A DNA stretch of 64,000 nt from Methylobacterium sp. DB0501 (lineage in GTDB: Bacteria > Pseudomonadota > Alphaproteobacteria > Rhizobiales > Beijerinckiaceae), in contig NZ_JAAKGV010000004.1 of NCBI RefSeq assembly GCF_011043735.1, positions 186,001 through 250,000 on the forward strand. Direction: 5' to 3'. How positions within the stretch are numbered: position 1 is the first letter of the stretch; the number at the start of each line of letters is the position of its first letter. Positions 61,369 to 64,000 of this stretch are shown in pieces. Both the position numbers and the translations under genes were made by a program. The notes under the pieces are model-generated. The model ran no database searches. It was not told where the DNA came from and saw only the letters and a program-made list of their open reading frames with translations.

Positions 61369-62885
61369 GCCGCGGCGTCCCGAAGCGCCGGCAGCCGCAG
61401 GACCGCGCGCAGGCCGGGCGCGTTGTCCTCGAGCGCGAAGCTGCCCTGGTGCAGGCGGGCGACGGCGTTGACGAGGCTCAGGCCCAGTCCGAAGCCAGGC
61501 CGCGTGCGGGCGGTCTCCAGGCGCACGAAGCGCTCCAGAACCCGGCCGCGGTCGGAGGCCGGAATCCCCTCGCCGCGATCGGCCACGATGAGGACGACGT
61601 CCCCGCCCTCGCGCCGGGCCGAGACGCTGACCGTGAGATCGGGTGCGCCGGCCCCGGCCGTTCCGGTCTCGGCCGCCACGGCTCCGGCCGCCTTGGCTTC
61701 AGCCGCCTTGGCCCCGTATTTCAGGGCGTTGTCGATCAGGTTCGCCACCGCCTGTCCGATCAGCTCGCGGCTGCCGTGCAGCACCAGGCCGTCCTCGACC
61801 TCGGCCGTCACGGCGATTCCGCGTTCCTCCGCCACTGCTTCGTACAGCTCCGCGACCTCGAGGGCGACTGCCCCGGCGTCGAAATCCGCCAGGCCCTCGC
61901 GGGCATTGCCGGCCTCCAGCCGGGCGATCATCAGGAGGGCGTTGAACACCCGGATGAGGTTGTCGCTCTCCTCGATATTGGCCTCGAGCGCCGCCCGCAG
62001 GGCATCGGGGTCGCGGCCGTCGCGGAGCGCGGCATCGGCCTTGTTGCGCAGGCGGGTGAGCGGGGTCTTGAGGTCGTGGGCGATGTTGTCGGAGACCTCG
62101 CGCATGCCGCGCATCAACTCGCCGATGCGGTCGAGCATCGCGTTGAGGTTGCTCGCCAGCCGGTCGAGCTCGTCGCCGGTGCCGGCCAGCGCGAGGCGCC
62201 CGTCGAGGTCGCCCGCCATGATGCCGCGGGTGATCTCGGTCATGTGGTCGACGCGCTTGAGCACGCGCTGGGCGATGAACCAGCTGCCGAGAAACCCTAA
62301 GCCCACCACCAGCATCAGCGACCAGGCGAAGGCGCGGCCGATCACCGCCCGCAGGCGGTCGCGCTCCTCGACATCGCGGCCGACGAGGAGGCGGAACCCG
62401 CCCGGCAGGGTGAAGATGCGCACGATCGCCCGGTGGTCGAGGCGGTCGCCGTCGCCGACGCGGCTATAGGCGGTCTCGGTCTGGCCGGGCTCGGCGAGGG
62501 TGCCCGGGGGCAGCGACTCGACGTTGCCGACGACGTGCTCGCCCGCCGGGGTGGTCACGAGGTAGAGCGAGGCGCCGGGCTCGCGCGAGCGGCGCTCGAC
62601 CACGCTGACGAGGCGGCGGATGCCGCCCGAGGCGTACTGGTCGGACAGGCCGTTGATCTCCGCCTCGATGGTCGAGACGATCTGGTCGTCGAGGACGCGC
62701 CGGGCGTTCCAGGCGACGTAGCCGAGGGCGAAGAACGCGAAGGCGGCGAAGACCAGGAGATAGGCGAGCGAGAGCTTGAACGCGGTGGTGCGGAACAGCG
62801 TGCCGAGGCGCGCCAGCAGGCCGTCCGGAGCGGCGCCGGAGGGCGCCCCACCCGCGGGCCCGGTGGCGGCGTGCCGCGCGCTCAC
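61365..62885 (-). CDS. Two-component sensor histidine kinase (506 aa)
   Basis: The start is GTG at 62885 inside a GTGA overlap with the regulator gene. TM1 (FKLSLAYLLVFAAFAFFALGYV) and TM2 (LMLVVGLGFLGSWFIAQRVL) flank a periplasmic domain of about 120 residues. HAMP follows (HMTEITRGIMAGDLDGRLAL). The phospho-acceptor His is near 269 in DNIAHDLKTPLTRLRN. ATPase motifs: NLIDNALKYG, DRGEGIPASDRGRVLERF and GFGLGLSLV. An Ala/Glu-rich insertion (AKAAEAKAAGAVAAETGTA) lies after the N-box, not seen in close families. Pairs with the OmpR-type regulator upstream. Confidence 0.93.
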   Translation of the reverse strand: MSARHAATGPAGGAPSGAAPDGLLARLGTLFRTTAFKLSLAYLLVFAAFAFFALGYVAWNARRVLDDQIVSTIEAEINGLSDQYASGGIRRLVSVVERRSREPGASLYLVTTPAGEHVVGNVESLPPGTLAEPGQTETAYSRVGDGDRLDHRAIVRIFTLPGGFRLLVGRDVEERDRLRAVIGRAFAWSLMLVVGLGFLGSWFIAQRVLKRVDHMTEITRGIMAGDLDGRLALAGTGDELDRLASNLNAMLDRIGELMRGMREVSDNIAHDLKTPLTRLRNKADAALRDGRDPDALRAALEANIEESDNLIRVFNALLMIARLEAGNAREGLADFDAGAVALEVAELYEAVAEERGIAVTAEVEDGLVLHGSRELIGQAVANLIDNALKYGAKAAEAKAAGAVAAETGTAGAGAPDLTVSVSARREGGDVVLIVADRGEGIPASDRGRVLERFVRLETARTRPGFGLGLSLVNAVARLHQGSFALEDNAPGLRAVLRLPALRDAAA

Positions 62886-63571
62886 GCCTCGCCGCCGGCG
62901 CGGACCATGTAGCCCGCCCCCCGCACGGTGTGGATCATCGGGCGCTCGAAGCCCTTGTCGACCTTGGAGCGCAGGCGCGAGACGTGGACGTCGATGACGT
63001 TGGTCTGCGGATCGAAATGGTAGTCCCAGACGTGCTCGAGCAGCATCGTGCGGGTGACGACCTGGCCGGCATGGCGCATCAGGTATTCGAGCAGCCGGAA
63101 TTCCCGCGGCTGGAGCGGGATCTCCTGGCCGGCCCGGGTGACCCGGTGCGACAGCCGGTCGAGCTCGAGGTCGCCGACACGGTAGCTCGTCGTCTCGGTC
63201 CCGCCCCCGCCGCCGCGGCGGCGGGCCAGCACCTCGATCCGGGCCATCAGCTCGGAGAAGGCGTAGGGCTTGGGCAGGTAGTCGTCGCCGCCGGCCTTGA
63301 GGCCCTTCACCCGGTCGTCGACCTGGCCGAGCGCCGAGAGGATCAGCACCGGCGTCTCGACGCCCTGCTCGCGCAGCGAGCGGATCAACGACAGCCCGTC
63401 GAGCTTCGGCAGCATCCGGTCGACCACCAGGACGTCGTAGGCGCCCTCGCGGGCCAGCGCGTAGCCGTCGAGCCCGTCATCGGCGGTGTCGGCGACGTGG
63501 CCGGCCTCGCGAAAAGCCTTAGAGAGGTAGGCGGACGCCTCGCGGTCGTCCTCGATGATCAGGAGGCGCAT
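62882..63571 (-). CDS. OmpR/PhoB-family response regulator (229 aa)
   Basis: Receiver domain with acidic pocket EDD (residues 7-9), phospho-acceptor Asp51 in VLVVDRMLPKLDG, Ser/Thr switch region LILSALG and Lys in YLPKPYAF. The winged-helix DNA-binding domain follows a glycine-rich linker (RRRGGGGGTETTS): GQEIPLQPREFRLLEYLM and NVIDVHVSRLRSKVDKGF. The start at 63571 (MRLLIIEDDREASAY) fits the family; one at 63580 adds three residues. Likely controls its own operon with the kinase and glnE. Confidence 0.94.
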   Translation of the reverse strand: MRLLIIEDDREASAYLSKAFREAGHVADTADDGLDGYALAREGAYDVLVVDRMLPKLDGLSLIRSLREQGVETPVLILSALGQVDDRVKGLKAGGDDYLPKPYAFSELMARIEVLARRRGGGGGTETTSYRVGDLELDRLSHRVTRAGQEIPLQPREFRLLEYLMRHAGQVVTRTMLLEHVWDYHFDPQTNVIDVHVSRLRSKVDKGFERPMIHTVRGAGYMVRAGGEA

Positions 63572-63580
63572 GTCGGGCAT

Positions 63581-64000
63581 TCTAGGGCAGATCCTCGGCG
63601 CGCGGGAGGCGTCGGCGCGCGGGAGACGGGCCGGGACCGTCCCTGCCGGGATTGTCCCTGCCTGGATCCCGGCGCCGCGGGGGCGGGCCCCGCCCGGCGT
63701 ACCGCGGATTGGGAGGGGGAATCGCGGCACGCCGGGCATCGCCGCCGGGAGTCGGCAGGCCGAGCCGAGGGGCTCGACCTGCCGTGGCACGGAGTACCGG
63801 GTCGTCCTTGGGGGGCGACGATGATGACCCGGCACCGCGGCCCTCGGGGCCTGTGGCGCGCCGCCGCCCCGGGGGGTGAGAGGGCGGCATCGCGTCCGGC
63901 GACCCTGCCGTTATCGCGTATCCCGGCTTACGCCGTCGTCTCCGCCCGATGAACTCGGCGTAATCTTTGCCGCAGGCGGCGGGAGCGCGGGTTCGTCCGG
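63581..64000. other. No supportable gene (420 nt), window edge
   Basis: Contains the promoter region of the regulator-kinase-glnE operon. Overlapping open frames on both strands are Pro/Arg/Gly-rich and lack ribosome-binding sites. An AT-richer piece near 63912-63975 could belong to a promoter of a gene outside the window. Confidence 0.45.

Overview
The window is about 64 kb of very GC-rich chromosome from an alphaproteobacterium of the Rhizobiales, most likely Methylobacterium or a close relative. The grounds are a formaldehyde-activating-enzyme paralogue, a B12-dependent metH/metF pair under an ArsR-methyltransferase regulator, a response regulator-kinase-glnE operon, an rnpB-dcw junction, a PleC-like kinase and Methylobacterium-type small hypothetical proteins. 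Almost all of it reads as ordinary chromosome; only the left edge looks acquired.

Layout. (1) 1-2.4 kb: accessory patch with a frameshifted integrase remnant, an AT-richer SDH/Clp-fold serine proteinase gene and small hypotheticals. (2) 2.5-10.9 kb: solitary ureE with a 31-histidine tail, glycine-zipper lipoprotein, TerB-DnaJ protein, AmpD-type amidase, TerC membrane protein, flavoprotein, secreted collagen-like protein, Fae paralogue, small envelope proteins. (3) 10.9-16.8 kb: methionine operon on the minus strand (ArsR-methyltransferase, metF, metH) behind a perfect 20-bp palindrome. (4) 17-21.5 kb: type IA topoisomerase with C-terminal repeats, two identical tRNA-Phe genes, msrQ without msrP. 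(5) 21.8-31.9 kb: PfkB kinase, ugpE-ugpC without ugpA/ugpB, class III CoA-transferase, ThDP enzyme, HAD dehalogenase, MHS-type transporter, ModA-like binding protein. (6) 32.4-39.9 kb: O-fucosyltransferase-like/TPR protein, TAXI-type binding protein, typA, cardiolipin synthase, EEP-family phosphatase. (7) 40-50 kb: dcw cluster on the minus strand (rsmH, ftsL, ftsI, murE, murF, mraY, murD), with the RNase P RNA gene upstream of it. (8) 50-63.6 kb: small conserved protein, glyoxalase I, pepN, PAS sensor kinase, chemoreceptor, and the response regulator-kinase-glnE operon.

How the genes work together. MetF supplies methyl-THF to MetH, and the ArsR-methyltransferase protein probably senses a metabolite of the methylation cycle and binds the palindrome. 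RsmH to MurD make division proteins and the UDP-MurNAc-peptide and lipid I precursors. UgpE/UgpC form the inner-membrane and ATPase part of a glycerol-3-phosphate-type importer whose other parts must be encoded elsewhere. GlnE adjusts glutamine synthetase and is translationally coupled to a two-component system.

Two kinds of repeat recur: palindromic intergenic elements present as inverted pairs (26.4-26.6 kb, 37.4-37.6 kb, related ones near 8.1 and 41.6 kb), and short in-frame tandem duplications inside conserved genes (msrQ, murD, HAD gene, TAXI gene, EEP gene, possibly ftsI). No CRISPR array, complete prophage or insertion sequence was seen. All calls come from reading the sequence; no database search was possible.
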